Source: Gammaproteobacteria bacterium (lineage in GTDB: Bacteria > Pseudomonadota > Gammaproteobacteria > Pseudomonadales > IMCC2047). From it: a DNA stretch of 64,000 nucleotides. The stretch is taken from the NCBI GenBank assembly GCA_021773395.1, contig JAJFKB010000011.1:186001-250000 (forward strand), given 5' to 3'. The notes beneath the pieces are model-generated. The model had not been told where the DNA came from. It ran no database searches and worked only from the letters and a program-made list of their open reading frames with translations. How positions within the stretch are numbered: the stretch's first letter is position 1; each line of letters opens with the position of its first letter. Below, one piece after another: positions 16,491-26,264 of this stretch. The position numbers were made by a program, and so were the translations under genes.

Positions 16491-17363
16491 ATGGATACCG
16501 AATTACTTAAAACCTTTCTCGAAGTTGAGAAGACCCGCCACTTCGGTCGCGCGGCAGAGAACCTTTACCTGACACAAGCGGCAGTCAGTGCACGAATACG
16601 CCAACTGGAAAGTATGCTGGGCGTCAATCTGTTTAACCGGCACCGCAACAACATCAACCTTACGCCAGCCGGCGAACGATTAAAACCCCACGCCGAAGCC
16701 GTAATCGTTTCGCTAAGCCGAGCCATTCAGGAGTGCTCGCTGGGTAGCGACCAATCGCTACAAATTGCCATCGGCGGCCCACCCAATCTGTGGGACTCGC
16801 TATTGCAGGATTATCTGAATCGTTTGTTTCAGGAGTTTCCCGGTATTGCCCTTCGAGCGGTCGCTCAGGATCGAGAGAGTCTCACCCGTCAACTGGTAAG
16901 TCATACACTGGACATTGCCATGATGTTCGATCCGCCAAAAGTGGACGGACTTCAAGTCGACAAAATCAATAACCTTGAACTACTGCTGGTTTCCAGTTAC
17001 CCGAACGTCAGCTTTGAAGAGGTGTTTAAACGATCCTATGTACAGGTGGACTGGGGCACCTCCTTTAACATACAGCACGGTCAATACATGAGTCACGCCA
17101 CGCCCCCGATCATGCACACCAGCACCGGCCGGATAGCACTGGATTTCTTACTCCAAAACGGCGGTTCCGCGTTTCTTCCAGCAACGATTGCGCAACCCTA
17201 CATTGATGAGCAGCAACTGCATCTTGTGTTACAATCGCCTACTATTAGCCGAGACGTGTTTACTGCATTCCATGTTGGCAGCGAGAAAAAGGAGCAAATT
17301 GCTGAAATTATTGCGCTATTTTCTCGAATTGAAGCCGAATCAGCGACTACTCTGCAGCCTTGA
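16491..17363 (+). CDS. LysR-family transcriptional regulator
   Basis: A 290-residue regulator. The N-terminal winged helix is clear (HFGRAAENLYLTQAAVSARI, then RQLESMLGVNLFNR and LTPAGERL). The rest is a LysR substrate-binding domain, somewhat short and divergent in its C-terminal part. The gene starts only three bases after speB and in the same direction, so it is probably part of the polyamine operon, and might sense a polyamine or precursor. LysR genes are more often divergent from their targets, so an operon-terminal one is notable but not rare. It is convergent with the PQQ sugar dehydrogenase gene 21 bases downstream. The role in polyamine control is inference from position. Confidence 0.9.
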   Translation: MDTELLKTFLEVEKTRHFGRAAENLYLTQAAVSARIRQLESMLGVNLFNRHRNNINLTPAGERLKPHAEAVIVSLSRAIQECSLGSDQSLQIAIGGPPNLWDSLLQDYLNRLFQEFPGIALRAVAQDRESLTRQLVSHTLDIAMMFDPPKVDGLQVDKINNLELLLVSSYPNVSFEEVFKRSYVQVDWGTSFNIQHGQYMSHATPPIMHTSTGRIALDFLLQNGGSAFLPATIAQPYIDEQQLHLVLQSPTISRDVFTAFHVGSEKKEQIAEIIALFSRIEAESATTLQP

Positions 17364-17384
17364 ATTCGGATTCCTATAACGCAC

Positions 17385-18593
17385 CTAAAATGCCGAGCCC
17401 ACATACTCAATAAGATAAATCATTCCGGAATAGTCGTCAGATACATACAACTCCCCACGAACACCCTGAACAATATCCACCGGTCGCCCAATGATCTTCC
17501 CCTCTCGCTCAAAGCCTGTCAGAAAATCCTGTGTAGTAAGCTCTTCCTGATCATTCCAGTGCAGCGAAACCAACTTATAACCGTCTGGAGTCGAGCGATT
17601 CCATGATCCATGCAGCGCCACAAAGGCACTTCTTTTGTAATTTTCAGGTAAAACTGTACTTTGATTAAAACGAATTCCAAGCGGCGCATTATGCGCGCGA
17701 AAGCCAAATATAGGAGATCTCGAGGTTTCCAGTAAGCTTTCTTTGCCCTGTCCAACATCCGGGTCCAGATCAGCAAAGCCGTTAATAAAAGGCCAGCCGT
17801 AAAACTGGCCCTGTTCTATCCGGTTTAGCTCGCAAGGTGGATAATCATCGCCCAGCATATCACGCCCGTTATCGGTGGCATAAAGCGCATCGTTCCAGGG
17901 AGCCCAGTCAAAACCGACACTGTTACGCAGCCCGCTGGCGATTATTTCTCCCTCACCACCCTCAGCATTAAATCGCATGATCGTGGCACGACGTGCGTCT
18001 TTCTCAACGCACACGTTGCAGGTAGATCCAATACTGAGATACAGCATCCCATCAGGGCCGAACCCAATGCTTTTCGACCAGTGGTTACCCTCCTTCGGCA
18101 ATCCGCTGATCAATCTCTGGTATTGTCCGGTTACTTTTCCGCTGAGAGGCTCATATTCGATTCGCCCAACTGCACCCTGCTCCGCCACATAAAGCCACTT
18201 TTTCCAAAATGCCAGACCATGAGGCCGATCAAGTTTATCAAGCAGCACCGCACGATCATCCGAGCGACCATCGGCATCCATATCTCTTGTTAAGCGCACA
18301 ACCTGCCCCTTACGCGGCAAACTTACCAACAAGTCACCTGTTTCAGTCAAAACCAGCATTCGCACACCAGGGAGACCGGCGGCATAACGCGTCAGGCGAA
18401 ACCCCTCTGGTAATTGCAATTGGCTGTCCAGCGTCTGCTGATGTGGCGACTCTACTCCCACGCCAGCAAGGACGTTAAATAGTAGCTTCAAATTGCTGAT
18501 TTCAAGATTGGGGGTCAGTAGCAGATAAAGAGTCGGTGCGATCACGACCAGTGCAATAGCAGTGCAAAGGAGAATTAAAATACGCTTAATCAT
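17385..18593 (-). CDS. PQQ-dependent sugar dehydrogenase (glucose/sorbosone dehydrogenase family)
   Basis: A 402-residue exported six-bladed propeller protein of the soluble glucose/sorbosone dehydrogenase family (YliI/Gdh-B like), which uses PQQ to oxidise sugars or sugar aldehydes in the periplasm. The N-terminus MIKRILILLCTAIALVVIAP is a single signal or anchor helix. Later stretches SIGSTCNVCVEKDARRATIM, GLRNSVGFDWAPW, ATDNGRDMLGDDYPPCELN and QFYGWPF are characteristic, as is AFVALHGSWNRSTPDGYKLV. I chose ATG at 18593 because AGGTG lies just upstream; a GTG at 18602 would add three residues. It is alone on the minus strand, convergent with the LysR gene. Substrate is unknown. It would share PQQ need with the alcohol dehydrogenase at 8239. 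Confidence 0.88.
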   Translation of the reverse strand: MIKRILILLCTAIALVVIAPTLYLLLTPNLEISNLKLLFNVLAGVGVESPHQQTLDSQLQLPEGFRLTRYAAGLPGVRMLVLTETGDLLVSLPRKGQVVRLTRDMDADGRSDDRAVLLDKLDRPHGLAFWKKWLYVAEQGAVGRIEYEPLSGKVTGQYQRLISGLPKEGNHWSKSIGFGPDGMLYLSIGSTCNVCVEKDARRATIMRFNAEGGEGEIIASGLRNSVGFDWAPWNDALYATDNGRDMLGDDYPPCELNRIEQGQFYGWPFINGFADLDPDVGQGKESLLETSRSPIFGFRAHNAPLGIRFNQSTVLPENYKRSAFVALHGSWNRSTPDGYKLVSLHWNDQEELTTQDFLTGFEREGKIIGRPVDIVQGVRGELYVSDDYSGMIYLIEYVGSAF

Positions 18594-19000
18594 GCCTGAC
18601 ACCTGTTAACAGCATTTGAAATATCAATGCCGAAAGCCCTTCCAGTTTTAGTTAAAAAAGTGCCACTCTATGTTGCACCTCACTCATTGGGAATATCCAA
18701 TTAACACTCCTCGTCCCCAGGAGCCCACCGGACTTTCCCTCTCCAGGGTCTGCTGACTCCAACAGACTCCCGGATTAGATTTCTTTAGCCACAACAGTGG
18801 TGATTCAAATACTGTTAGTCGTCCCTAAAATTCCATTAAATGAAGAAATACTCGAACAGTATAAATGTTGGTGCTAGCCCTACACTAGCGAATGCTTTAT
18901 TATCTGCTTTTTTTGAACATTGCGATATTCTGTTCAGTCATTGCAAATAATAAGCGCGCCTTACAGCCAGGGCTGCTATAAACAGGTTTCAGTCTTAATA
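18594..19000. promoter_or_regulatory. Divergent region upstream of lptD
   Basis: About 400 bases without a supported gene between the sugar dehydrogenase (minus) and lptD (plus). It must contain both promoters. I see no strong repeat or RNA structure. A GAACAT element near 18915 could be read as a poor sigma-E -35 box, but the spacing to a -10 is wrong. Confidence 0.4.
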
Positions 19001-21532
19001 ATGTCAAAAACCCAGCATAAGCGATCACAACTTACTCTAGCTGCATTATCGTTCGCTATCAGTAGCGCCACCTTTGCAGCTATTCCGGAAACAAATACAG
19101 ACGCCAAGTCTCGCTGGAGCTGCCAGGCTAAAGCCGACGGCAGTGGCTGGCAGTGCGGTGCTATCGAACCCAGTGCTGGATCCGGCGTATTGTTCCAACC
19201 GGTCACTGATCGACTGTCATCACAGAGAGGCAAGTCCAAAGCATCAAAGCGTGCGATTAAAGGTCAACATGCTCGACTGGATTGGGTCACCAAAGAACAA
19301 CTGCCGGAAGAGGTCAAAGAGCAAACACCAGCCTATTGTTCAGGAACCTATGTGGAACCCGATTATCTGGCAGAAGAGCTGCGCAACCTGGACCCATCGA
19401 GCCAACCGATACTGGGCTCTTCGGTCGAGTCGGAAACCACAGAGGACGGACTCAGCACATTGACCGGTGACGTGGTAATACGTCAAGGCTACCGACAGGT
19501 TAAAAGTGAAAAAGCCATTATTGACCGCCAGGCCGGTACAGCTGAAATTATCGGCGAGGCTACATACCGGGAACCCGGAGTGCTATTGATCGGGCAAAAC
19601 ACACAGGTAAATCTGGAAACCAAAGAAGTCACTATCCATGATGCGGAATTTGTTTCCCACGCAACCCATATTCGCGGCAAAGCCAAGCAACTCAATCGTG
19701 ATCAGGAGGGTGTCCTTCGTGTTTCTGAAGGTGAATTAACTCGCTGTGAACCGGGAAGCAATACATGGGTGCTAAGCGGCAAAGAGATAGAACTGGATCA
19801 AGAAAAGGGAGTTGGCGTCGCCAAGCATGCAACCCTTAAAATAAAACGCGTACCCGTATTCTACACCCCCTATATTAAGTTTCCGATCGATGATAGACGC
19901 AAATCCGGATTCTTATTCCCACAAATCGGCTCGTCGGATGATGGCATCGATTTCGCCACTCCGTACTATTTAAATATCGCCCCCAATTACGATGCGACCA
20001 TTACACCGCGTTATATTTCCGACCGCGGCCCGATGGCAGAGGTTGAATTCCGTTATCTACACAACAATAACGAAGGTGCAATCGGCGGCGCCTACCTCTC
20101 TGGCGATGATGAGTTTGGAGGCGAGGATCGCTGGCTGAGTGCGGTTGAGCATCGCGGCAAACTATTTAACCGCATTAATACCCGTATTGACTATGCGACT
20201 GTCAGTGATGATGATTATTTCAGTGATCTGGGAACCGATCTTGGTGTTTCCAGCCAAACCCACCTGCTAAGAATCGGTCAGGCGTCCTATAACCGCAAGT
20301 ACTGGAGCCTGAAAGCCCGTCTGCAGGGTTATCAAACCCTGGACGAACTAATATTGGATGAAGATAAGCCCTATGACCGTTTGCCACAGGTTATCTTCAA
20401 TGCCTTTTACCCGCACGAGTCAACCGGGCTGGAGTTTGGTCTTAACACCGAGTACATCTACTTTGATCGTGACAACGACAGTCTGAGCGGGCTGGACAAA
20501 GCAGTCGGTTCCCGAGTACGCATTGAGCCAAGCCTAAGCTGGAATCTGGAATGGGCTTTTGCCTATCTGAAACCAACTATCAAGTACAAATACACCAAGT
20601 ATTCGCTGGATGATCTGGACAGCAGCTTTGATGATTCTCCAGATATCGCCACGCCACTCTACAGCTTGGATACGGGTATCTTTCTGGAAAGGGACATGAG
20701 CTTGTTTGGCACTGCCCTAACCCATACCTTCGAACCACGATTATTTTACCTCAAGGTTCCTGAAGAGGAAGGCCAGGACCAGATCCCAGACTTTGACACC
20801 AGCGAGTTAACTTTCAGCTATAACCAGCTGTTCCGCGAAGATCGTTTTGTGGGTGGTGACCGCATCGGTGATACCGACCAGTTATCCGTGGGATTAACGA
20901 CTCGACTGATTGAACAATCTGGATTCGAGAGATTTCGTGCCAGTATTGGGCAAATCTACTACTTTGAAGACCGCCGCGTGACCCTGACGGGAATCAGCGA
21001 AGCCAGCGACGAAACATCGGAATCCGCTTACGCCGCAGAAATCATGTTTGCCCTGGAGTCGGGCTGGCGCCTGTTCGGTGATATCGAGTGGGATCCTGAC
21101 CTCGAACGAACCAATGAAAGCAGCCTCAACCTGCGTTACAGGTCCGATAACAATCACATTTTTAATATCGGCTACCGCGTACGCAGCGACCGGCAGAAGC
21201 TTGAACAGACTGATTTTTCTTTGGTCTGGCCTATAGGCGATCGCTGGAGTATATTTACGCGCTGGAATCAGGACATTATTAACGATCGACTGGTCGAAGG
21301 GTTAGCGGGCTTTGAATACCAAAGCTGTTGCTGGAGTATTCGAATAGCCGCACGTCGCTGGATTAATGATGATGATATTTTCAGTGCCGACCAGGTCGAA
21401 GAAAAGGACGGCATCTATATTCAGTTTCAGCTCAAAGGATTAGCCGGTTTTGGCCAATCACTGGAAGGCATTTTAAGAAATAGTATACAAGGTTACCAAG
21501 AGCAGCCACGCAATGATATTTTCAACCCATAA
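19001..21532 (+). CDS. lptD: LPS-assembly outer membrane protein LptD
   Basis: An 843-residue beta-barrel that inserts lipopolysaccharide into the outer leaflet together with LptE. The start at 19001 (MSKTQHKRSQ) gives a good signal peptide (LTLAALSFAISSATFAA); the longer in-frame N-terminus from 18920 spoils it. The periplasmic beta-jellyroll is seen around residues 130-260 (LTGDVVIRQGYRQVKSEKAI, AEIIGEATYREPGVLL). Cysteines needed for the disulfides that link barrel and periplasmic domain are present: an N-terminal pair (WSCQAKADGSGWQCG), YCSGTY and, near the C-terminus, the adjacent pair in EYQSCCWSIRIAARRW. It heads the lptD-surA-pdxA-rsmA-apaG-apaH-glpE group and overlaps surA by 20 bases, linking it to its own chaperone. 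Confidence 0.96.
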   Translation: MSKTQHKRSQLTLAALSFAISSATFAAIPETNTDAKSRWSCQAKADGSGWQCGAIEPSAGSGVLFQPVTDRLSSQRGKSKASKRAIKGQHARLDWVTKEQLPEEVKEQTPAYCSGTYVEPDYLAEELRNLDPSSQPILGSSVESETTEDGLSTLTGDVVIRQGYRQVKSEKAIIDRQAGTAEIIGEATYREPGVLLIGQNTQVNLETKEVTIHDAEFVSHATHIRGKAKQLNRDQEGVLRVSEGELTRCEPGSNTWVLSGKEIELDQEKGVGVAKHATLKIKRVPVFYTPYIKFPIDDRRKSGFLFPQIGSSDDGIDFATPYYLNIAPNYDATITPRYISDRGPMAEVEFRYLHNNNEGAIGGAYLSGDDEFGGEDRWLSAVEHRGKLFNRINTRIDYATVSDDDYFSDLGTDLGVSSQTHLLRIGQASYNRKYWSLKARLQGYQTLDELILDEDKPYDRLPQVIFNAFYPHESTGLEFGLNTEYIYFDRDNDSLSGLDKAVGSRVRIEPSLSWNLEWAFAYLKPTIKYKYTKYSLDDLDSSFDDSPDIATPLYSLDTGIFLERDMSLFGTALTHTFEPRLFYLKVPEEEGQDQIPDFDTSELTFSYNQLFREDRFVGGDRIGDTDQLSVGLTTRLIEQSGFERFRASIGQIYYFEDRRVTLTGISEASDETSESAYAAEIMFALESGWRLFGDIEWDPDLERTNESSLNLRYRSDNNHIFNIGYRVRSDRQKLEQTDFSLVWPIGDRWSIFTRWNQDIINDRLVEGLAGFEYQSCCWSIRIAARRWINDDDIFSADQVEEKDGIYIQFQLKGLAGFGQSLEGILRNSIQGYQEQPRNDIFNP

Positions 21533-22820
21533 ATCCGCCATCTGTTTTGCCTTCATCCTACTGATCGGCACACTGCCTTTCGGTTCTACTGCTATTGCCG
21601 CTATCCAGCGCCTGGATAAGGTCGCAGTCGTAGTGAACGACGATATTATTATGGAAAGTCAGGTTCTGAAGGCACTCGAAGATGCCAACAAAACCCTCAA
21701 ACGCCAAAATATATCACCTCCTTCTGAAGAAGAACTGTTGCGGCAGGTCGTCGAACAGCTAATCATGGATAGTATTCAACTGCAGATTGGAGAGCGCGCT
21801 GGAGTTAGAATTGATGACAATAGTCTTAACCAGACAATGGCACGTATTGCCGAACAAAACGGTTTAAACCTTGAGCAGTTCCAGCAAGCGCTGCAAAAGG
21901 ATGGAGTCTCCTATGAAGAGACCCGGAACCAGATCCGCAAGGAGATGATCACCACCAGAGTACGTGAAGGACGTGTGAGTTCAAGGGTCGACATCACTGA
22001 GCAGGAAATTCAGAACTATATGGAGTCAGACGCGGGGAAAGAGCAGCTCCAAGCGGTCTACCAACTGGGGCATATATTATTAAAAGTGCCGGAACAAGCA
22101 GATTCGGCAGAGCAGGCTTCAATATCCGCAAAAGCCGACGAAATCATTGCACAAACAAAAGCAGGCGCCAGCTTTGAAGAACTTGCCAAACGCTACTCAG
22201 AGGGGCCTGCAGCGGCCGAAGGCGGTGACATGGGGTGGCGCAAAGAATCTCAATTGCCTTCTATTTTTACCAATATCGCACTCGGTTTAAGCCTCGGGGA
22301 AATCGCTGGCCCAATACGCAGTCCGAACGGATTTCATATCATCAAACTCGTTAACAAACGCGGTGGCGACTCTCTAATGGTGCCTCAAACCCATGTGCGC
22401 CATATACTGATCCAGACCTCTGAAATTCGCAACGAAGAGCAGGCTCAGGCTTTAGCAAATCAACTCTATGACCGAATAATGGCTGGCGAAAGTTTTGCCG
22501 ACCTGGCAAAAACCCATAGTTCGGATACCGGGTCACTTGCGTCCGGGGGTGATTTGGGCTGGACCAACGGTCGCGAGCTGGTCCCCAATTTTCGACAGGT
22601 CATGAGCGACACTGAAACCAACCAGATCAGCAAGCCTTTCCGTTCGCAATTTGGCTGGCATATTCTGGAGGTTTTAGAACGACGCATGCATGACATGGGT
22701 AAAGAAATGCAGCGGGCGCGAGCACGCGAGGTTATCTTTCAACGTAAATTTGAGGAAGAGTTGGAGATTTGGCTGCGAGAAGAACGCGAAGATGCCTACG
22801 TTGACATTAAACTCTATTAA
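21513..22820 (+). CDS. surA: Periplasmic chaperone/peptidyl-prolyl isomerase SurA
   Basis: A 435-residue periplasmic chaperone for outer membrane proteins, LptD among its known clients. It has a signal peptide ([19 protein letters not shown]), the SurA N-terminal domain beginning [19 protein letters not shown], and two parvulin (rotamase) domains. The first is around residues 185-280 ([12 protein letters not shown] to [11 protein letters not shown]) and the second around 290-390 ([12 protein letters not shown] to [12 protein letters not shown]). Length matches the family (about 430). It starts inside the 3' end of lptD (20-base overlap), so translation is probably coupled. pdxA follows after 41 bases. 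Confidence 0.96.
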   Translation: MIFSTHKSAICFAFILLIGTLPFGSTAIAAIQRLDKVAVVVNDDIIMESQVLKALEDANKTLKRQNISPPSEEELLRQVVEQLIMDSIQLQIGERAGVRIDDNSLNQTMARIAEQNGLNLEQFQQALQKDGVSYEETRNQIRKEMITTRVREGRVSSRVDITEQEIQNYMESDAGKEQLQAVYQLGHILLKVPEQADSAEQASISAKADEIIAQTKAGASFEELAKRYSEGPAAAEGGDMGWRKESQLPSIFTNIALGLSLGEIAGPIRSPNGFHIIKLVNKRGGDSLMVPQTHVRHILIQTSEIRNEEQAQALANQLYDRIMAGESFADLAKTHSSDTGSLASGGDLGWTNGRELVPNFRQVMSDTETNQISKPFRSQFGWHILEVLERRMHDMGKEMQRARAREVIFQRKFEEELEIWLREEREDAYVDIKLY

Positions 22821-22861
22821 TACCCGATAGCGGCCCTTGGCCGCCAGACAATAGTCAACAG

Positions 22862-23866
22862 ATGAATTATCAGAGCATTGCTGTCACCTCCGGTGAACCA
22901 GCCGGAATAGGGCCAGACATCCTGGTTCAGGTGGCGCAGAGGCAACAACAGGCCGCCCTGATTGTAATCGCGGATCCGGAGCTGCTCCGCAAGCGCGCAG
23001 AACAGCTAAAGCTACCTTTAACACTCCGGCTATATCAGAGGGATTATCCCAATCCACCGCTGCCAGCCGGTGCAGTTTACAACCTTCCTGTCCACCTCGC
23101 AGCCGCCTGTCGCGCGGGCGAGCTGAATAGAATCAATGCCCATTATGTATTGAAGACTCTGGAGATTGCAGCAACCGGATGTCTGCAAGGCCAGTTTGAC
23201 GCCATGGTCACCGCTCCCGTTCAGAAAAGTATTATTAATGATGCAGGCATCCCTTTCAGCGGCCATACCGAATATTTGGCGGACCTGACGAAAACCCCCA
23301 AAGTGGTCATGATGCTGGCAACAAAGGGGTTAAGAGTTGCACTGGCCACAACGCACCTACCGCTGGCGGATGTCCCTGCGGCAATCACTGAGGATAGCTT
23401 AAAGCAGGTCATCAGCATTCTTAACCGGGATCTGAAGGAAAAATTTGCCCTCAGCAATCCACATATTCTGGTATGCGGATTGAATCCGCACGCGGGAGAA
23501 GGTGGCCATTTAGGTCGCGAAGAGATAGAGGTCATCGCACCCACGCTGAATAAATTAAGGGAACAGGGAATTGAGTTGCAGGGGCCACTGCCAGCCGACA
23601 CATTATTTACTCCAAAATATTTAGAGCAGGCCGATGCTGTGCTCGCCATGTATCATGACCAGGGGTTACCGGTATTAAAACACCAGGGATTTGGCCAAGC
23701 TGTCAATATTACACTCGGCTTACCCATTATTCGCACCTCAGTTGATCATGGCACAGCCTTAGACCTGGCGGGCACGGGAAAGGCAGACGCTGGCAGTTTA
23801 CAGGTGGCGATTGACTATGCCACCACCATGGCTGCCGCTGCCGGCTCAAAGAATTCCGCAGGATGA
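22862..23866 (+). CDS. pdxA: 4-hydroxythreonine-4-phosphate dehydrogenase
   Basis: A 334-residue cytoplasmic enzyme of the DXP-dependent vitamin B6 pathway. It oxidises 4-phosphohydroxy-L-threonine with NAD. The family opening [13 protein letters not shown] is present, as are the metal-binding regions ([25 protein letters not shown] and the C-terminal [20 protein letters not shown]). Length is typical. It overlaps rsmA by four bases (ATGA), so the two are translationally coupled as in Pseudomonas and E. coli. Confidence 0.96.
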   Translation: MNYQSIAVTSGEPAGIGPDILVQVAQRQQQAALIVIADPELLRKRAEQLKLPLTLRLYQRDYPNPPLPAGAVYNLPVHLAAACRAGELNRINAHYVLKTLEIAATGCLQGQFDAMVTAPVQKSIINDAGIPFSGHTEYLADLTKTPKVVMMLATKGLRVALATTHLPLADVPAAITEDSLKQVISILNRDLKEKFALSNPHILVCGLNPHAGEGGHLGREEIEVIAPTLNKLREQGIELQGPLPADTLFTPKYLEQADAVLAMYHDQGLPVLKHQGFGQAVNITLGLPIIRTSVDHGTALDLAGTGKADAGSLQVAIDYATTMAAAAGSKNSAG

Positions 23867-24654
23867 GCCGTCCCACAAGCCATCAGGCAAGGAAGCGCTT
23901 TGGGCAGAATTTCCTCGAGGATCAGCAGATCATACAGGATATTATGCGGGCACTGGCTCTTAAACCGGGCCAACGGCTGGTGGAAATTGGGCCCGGACTA
24001 GGTGCTTTAACCGAACACCTGCTTGAAGAACACGACGGACATCTGGATGTAGTAGAGCTGGACCGCGATTTAATACCTATCCTTAGAACTAAATTTTTCA
24101 AGTTCCCCGATCTGAAAATTCACCAGGGTGATGCATTAAAATTCGACTTCTCTTCACTGATCACAGGACAGGAAAAAATGAGGGTCATTGGCAACCTGCC
24201 CTATAACATCTCAACACCATTGATCTTTCACCTTCTCGAATACGCTCCTTTCATACAGGACATGCACTTTATGCTGCAAAAGGAAGTGGTCGATCGTATG
24301 GCTGCCAGTTCAGGTGACAAATCCTATGGTCGATTGGGCATTATGGTGCAGTATCATTGTCGGGTGGAGCCTCTCATAAAAGTGCCGCCCAGTGCATTTA
24401 ATCCACGTCCCAAGGTCTACTCTTCAGTAGTAAGACTAACGCCCTATGAACAGCTACCCATTACAGCAAAGAGTGTATCCCGACTTGAGCAGGTAGTGCG
24501 CGAGGCCTTTAATCAACGTCGTAAAACGATTCGTAACAACCTGAAAAAATTTATAACCGCCGCGCAACTTGAGAACATTGGAATCGACCCTGGACTTCGC
24601 CCGGAAAATCTAACACTACAAAACTTTGTCACAATCAGCGATACTCTAGACTGA
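23863..24654 (+). CDS. rsmA: 16S rRNA dimethyladenosine transferase
   Basis: A 263-residue SAM-dependent methylase (also called KsgA) that dimethylates two adjacent adenines in helix 45 of 16S rRNA during 30S assembly. Seen in the sequence: the N-terminal [10 protein letters not shown], the SAM-binding motif [16 protein letters not shown], the acidic loop VVELDRDL and the catalytic NLPYNIS motif. The C-terminal [12 protein letters not shown] helix also matches. It overlaps pdxA by four bases and precedes apaG by 28. Confidence 0.96.
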   Translation: MSRPTSHQARKRFGQNFLEDQQIIQDIMRALALKPGQRLVEIGPGLGALTEHLLEEHDGHLDVVELDRDLIPILRTKFFKFPDLKIHQGDALKFDFSSLITGQEKMRVIGNLPYNISTPLIFHLLEYAPFIQDMHFMLQKEVVDRMAASSGDKSYGRLGIMVQYHCRVEPLIKVPPSAFNPRPKVYSSVVRLTPYEQLPITAKSVSRLEQVVREAFNQRRKTIRNNLKKFITAAQLENIGIDPGLRPENLTLQNFVTISDTLD

Positions 24655-24682
24655 CACTAGCGGAATACAGATGTAATACGAA

Positions 24683-25072
24683 ATGACTGATTTTAAGGAC
24701 GATCGCTATCAAATTCTGGTCGACGTAGCCACCAGCTTCATCGATGAGCAATCCGACCCGCAGGAGAACCAGTTTGTGTTCTCGTACACTATCACCATCA
24801 CTAACATCGGCGAGCTCCCGGCGCAGCTTTTAAGTCGTCACTGGATCATTACCGATGCCAATAACGAAGTACAGGAAGTACAGGGGGAAGGCGTTGTGGG
24901 AGAGCAACCTATCATCGAACCCGGCGCCCGCTATACCTATAATAGCGGGGTGGTACTCAAAACTAAAGTGGGGCATATGCAGGGTAGTTACCAAATGCTC
25001 AGTGAAGACGGTCATTTGTTCAGCGCACCTATTGACGCTTTCACTTTAGCACTGCCGCACGCACTTCACTAA
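24683..25072 (+). CDS. apaG: ApaG protein
   Basis: A 129-residue cytoplasmic immunoglobulin-like beta-sandwich protein of the ApaG family (DUF525). Characteristic stretches are NQFVFSYTITITNIGELPAQ, LLSRHWIITDANN, VQEVQGEGVVGEQPIIEPG and KVGHMQGSYQM. Its biochemical role in bacteria is not settled; in enteric bacteria it lies next to apaH and affects divalent-cation-related phenotypes. The start ATG at 24683 has no strong ribosome site (ATACGAA upstream). It sits in the conserved rsmA-apaG-apaH order. Confidence 0.94.
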   Translation: MTDFKDDRYQILVDVATSFIDEQSDPQENQFVFSYTITITNIGELPAQLLSRHWIITDANNEVQEVQGEGVVGEQPIIEPGARYTYNSGVVLKTKVGHMQGSYQMLSEDGHLFSAPIDAFTLALPHALH

Positions 25073-25090
25073 GAACTCTATTGGTAAACG

Positions 25091-25918
25091 ATGGCAACTT
25101 ATGCAATTGGCGATATCCAGGGGTGTTTTCAACCACTGATCTGCCTGCTCGATACAGCTAAGTTTGATGCCAGCTCTGACCATCTTTGGGTGGCGGGAGA
25201 TCTGGTTAATCGTGGTCCGGATTCGTTACAAACACTGCGCTTTCTGAAAGGCCTTGGGCAACAGGCAACTATCGTTCTCGGCAACCATGATTTACATCTG
25301 CTGGCCATCGCCAATGGTATCAGAAAGCCTCACCCCAAGGACTCTATAAACGCTATCCTGGCGGCACACGATCGCGAGGATTTGCTAAAGTGGTTAAGGA
25401 AACAACCACTGTTGCATTTTGATACTGAGAGAAACTCAATTCTGGTACACGCAGGATTACCACCGCAATGGGATATTCAAAAAGCGCTGGCGCTGGCCGG
25501 TGAGGTTGAGCGGGCATTAAGAGGGCCAGATTACAAAGAGTTCCTCTATCATATGTATGGCAATCAACCGGATTGCTGGGATGAAAGTCTCACTGGCTGG
25601 CCGCGGTTAAGATTGATCACAAATTACCTGACACGGATGCGCTTATGCGACGAACAGGGCAAACTGGAGCTCAATCATCACCAGGGAATCGAAAACGCCC
25701 CGAATGGCTTTAGCCCCTGGTTCGCACACAATAACCGGAAAACCCGCAACCACGAAATTTTATTCGGTCACTGGGCCGCATTGGAAGGCGAAAGTAACGT
25801 AGACCACGTATTTGCCCTGGATACTGGTTGTGTATGGGGCCGCAAGCTAACCATGATGAGACTGGATGATCATCAAATTTTTAGCTGTAATTGCGAGTCA
25901 ATGTTAACAACCCGCTGA
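25091..25918 (+). CDS. apaH: Symmetrical bis(5'-nucleosyl)-tetraphosphatase
   Basis: A 275-residue metallophosphatase that splits Ap4A into two ADP and can remove Np4 caps from RNA. The calcineurin-like metal motifs are complete: YAIGDIQGCF, WVAGDLVNRGPDSL and VLGNHDLHLLA, followed by ILVHAGLPPQW and FGHWAALEG. Length is typical. It starts 18 bases after apaG and is followed by glpE after 12 bases. Confidence 0.96.
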   Translation: MATYAIGDIQGCFQPLICLLDTAKFDASSDHLWVAGDLVNRGPDSLQTLRFLKGLGQQATIVLGNHDLHLLAIANGIRKPHPKDSINAILAAHDREDLLKWLRKQPLLHFDTERNSILVHAGLPPQWDIQKALALAGEVERALRGPDYKEFLYHMYGNQPDCWDESLTGWPRLRLITNYLTRMRLCDEQGKLELNHHQGIENAPNGFSPWFAHNNRKTRNHEILFGHWAALEGESNVDHVFALDTGCVWGRKLTMMRLDDHQIFSCNCESMLTTR

Positions 25919-25930
25919 AAGGGGTTTGCT

Positions 25931-26248
25931 ATGAATTACCAAAGATTATCAGTTGAAAATGCAAAACAGATGATCGATGAAAGAAAGGTCACATTGGTAG
26001 ACATTCGCGATGAACAAAGCTTTCAGGCATCACATATGACAGATGCACAGCATATTGATAATCAAGCAGTCGCCGATTTTCTCAAACAGGCCAATAAAGA
26101 GCAGCCGCTTATCGTCTGTTGTTACCATGGCAATTCAAGCCAAAGTGCAGCTCAGTTTTTTGCGGAACAACACTTTGCTGAGGTTTACAGCCTCGACGGT
26201 GGCTTTGAAGCCTGGCAATCGATGTTTCCCAATCAATGCAGCACATAG
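25931..26248 (+). CDS. glpE: Thiosulfate sulfurtransferase GlpE (single-domain rhodanese)
   Basis: A 105-residue single-domain rhodanese moving sulfane sulfur from thiosulfate to cyanide or thioredoxin. The active-site loop is CCYHGNSSQSAA, with the second cysteine as the likely persulfide carrier, as in the GlpE pattern CYHGxSS. VDIRDEQSF and the terminal SLDGGFEAWQS also match. It is the last gene of the lptD-glpE run. A ribosome site AAAGGGG is just upstream. It is convergent with the sirtuin gene 16 bases away. Confidence 0.93.
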   Translation: MNYQRLSVENAKQMIDERKVTLVDIRDEQSFQASHMTDAQHIDNQAVADFLKQANKEQPLIVCCYHGNSSQSAAQFFAEQHFAEVYSLDGGFEAWQSMFPNQCST

Positions 26249-26264
26249 GCCCCGGCAACCACTG

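Noticed and set aside
18910-18945. Possible sigma-E promoter before lptD
   Set aside because: GAACAT is followed by TCAGTC only 13 bases later; 16 or so would be expected.
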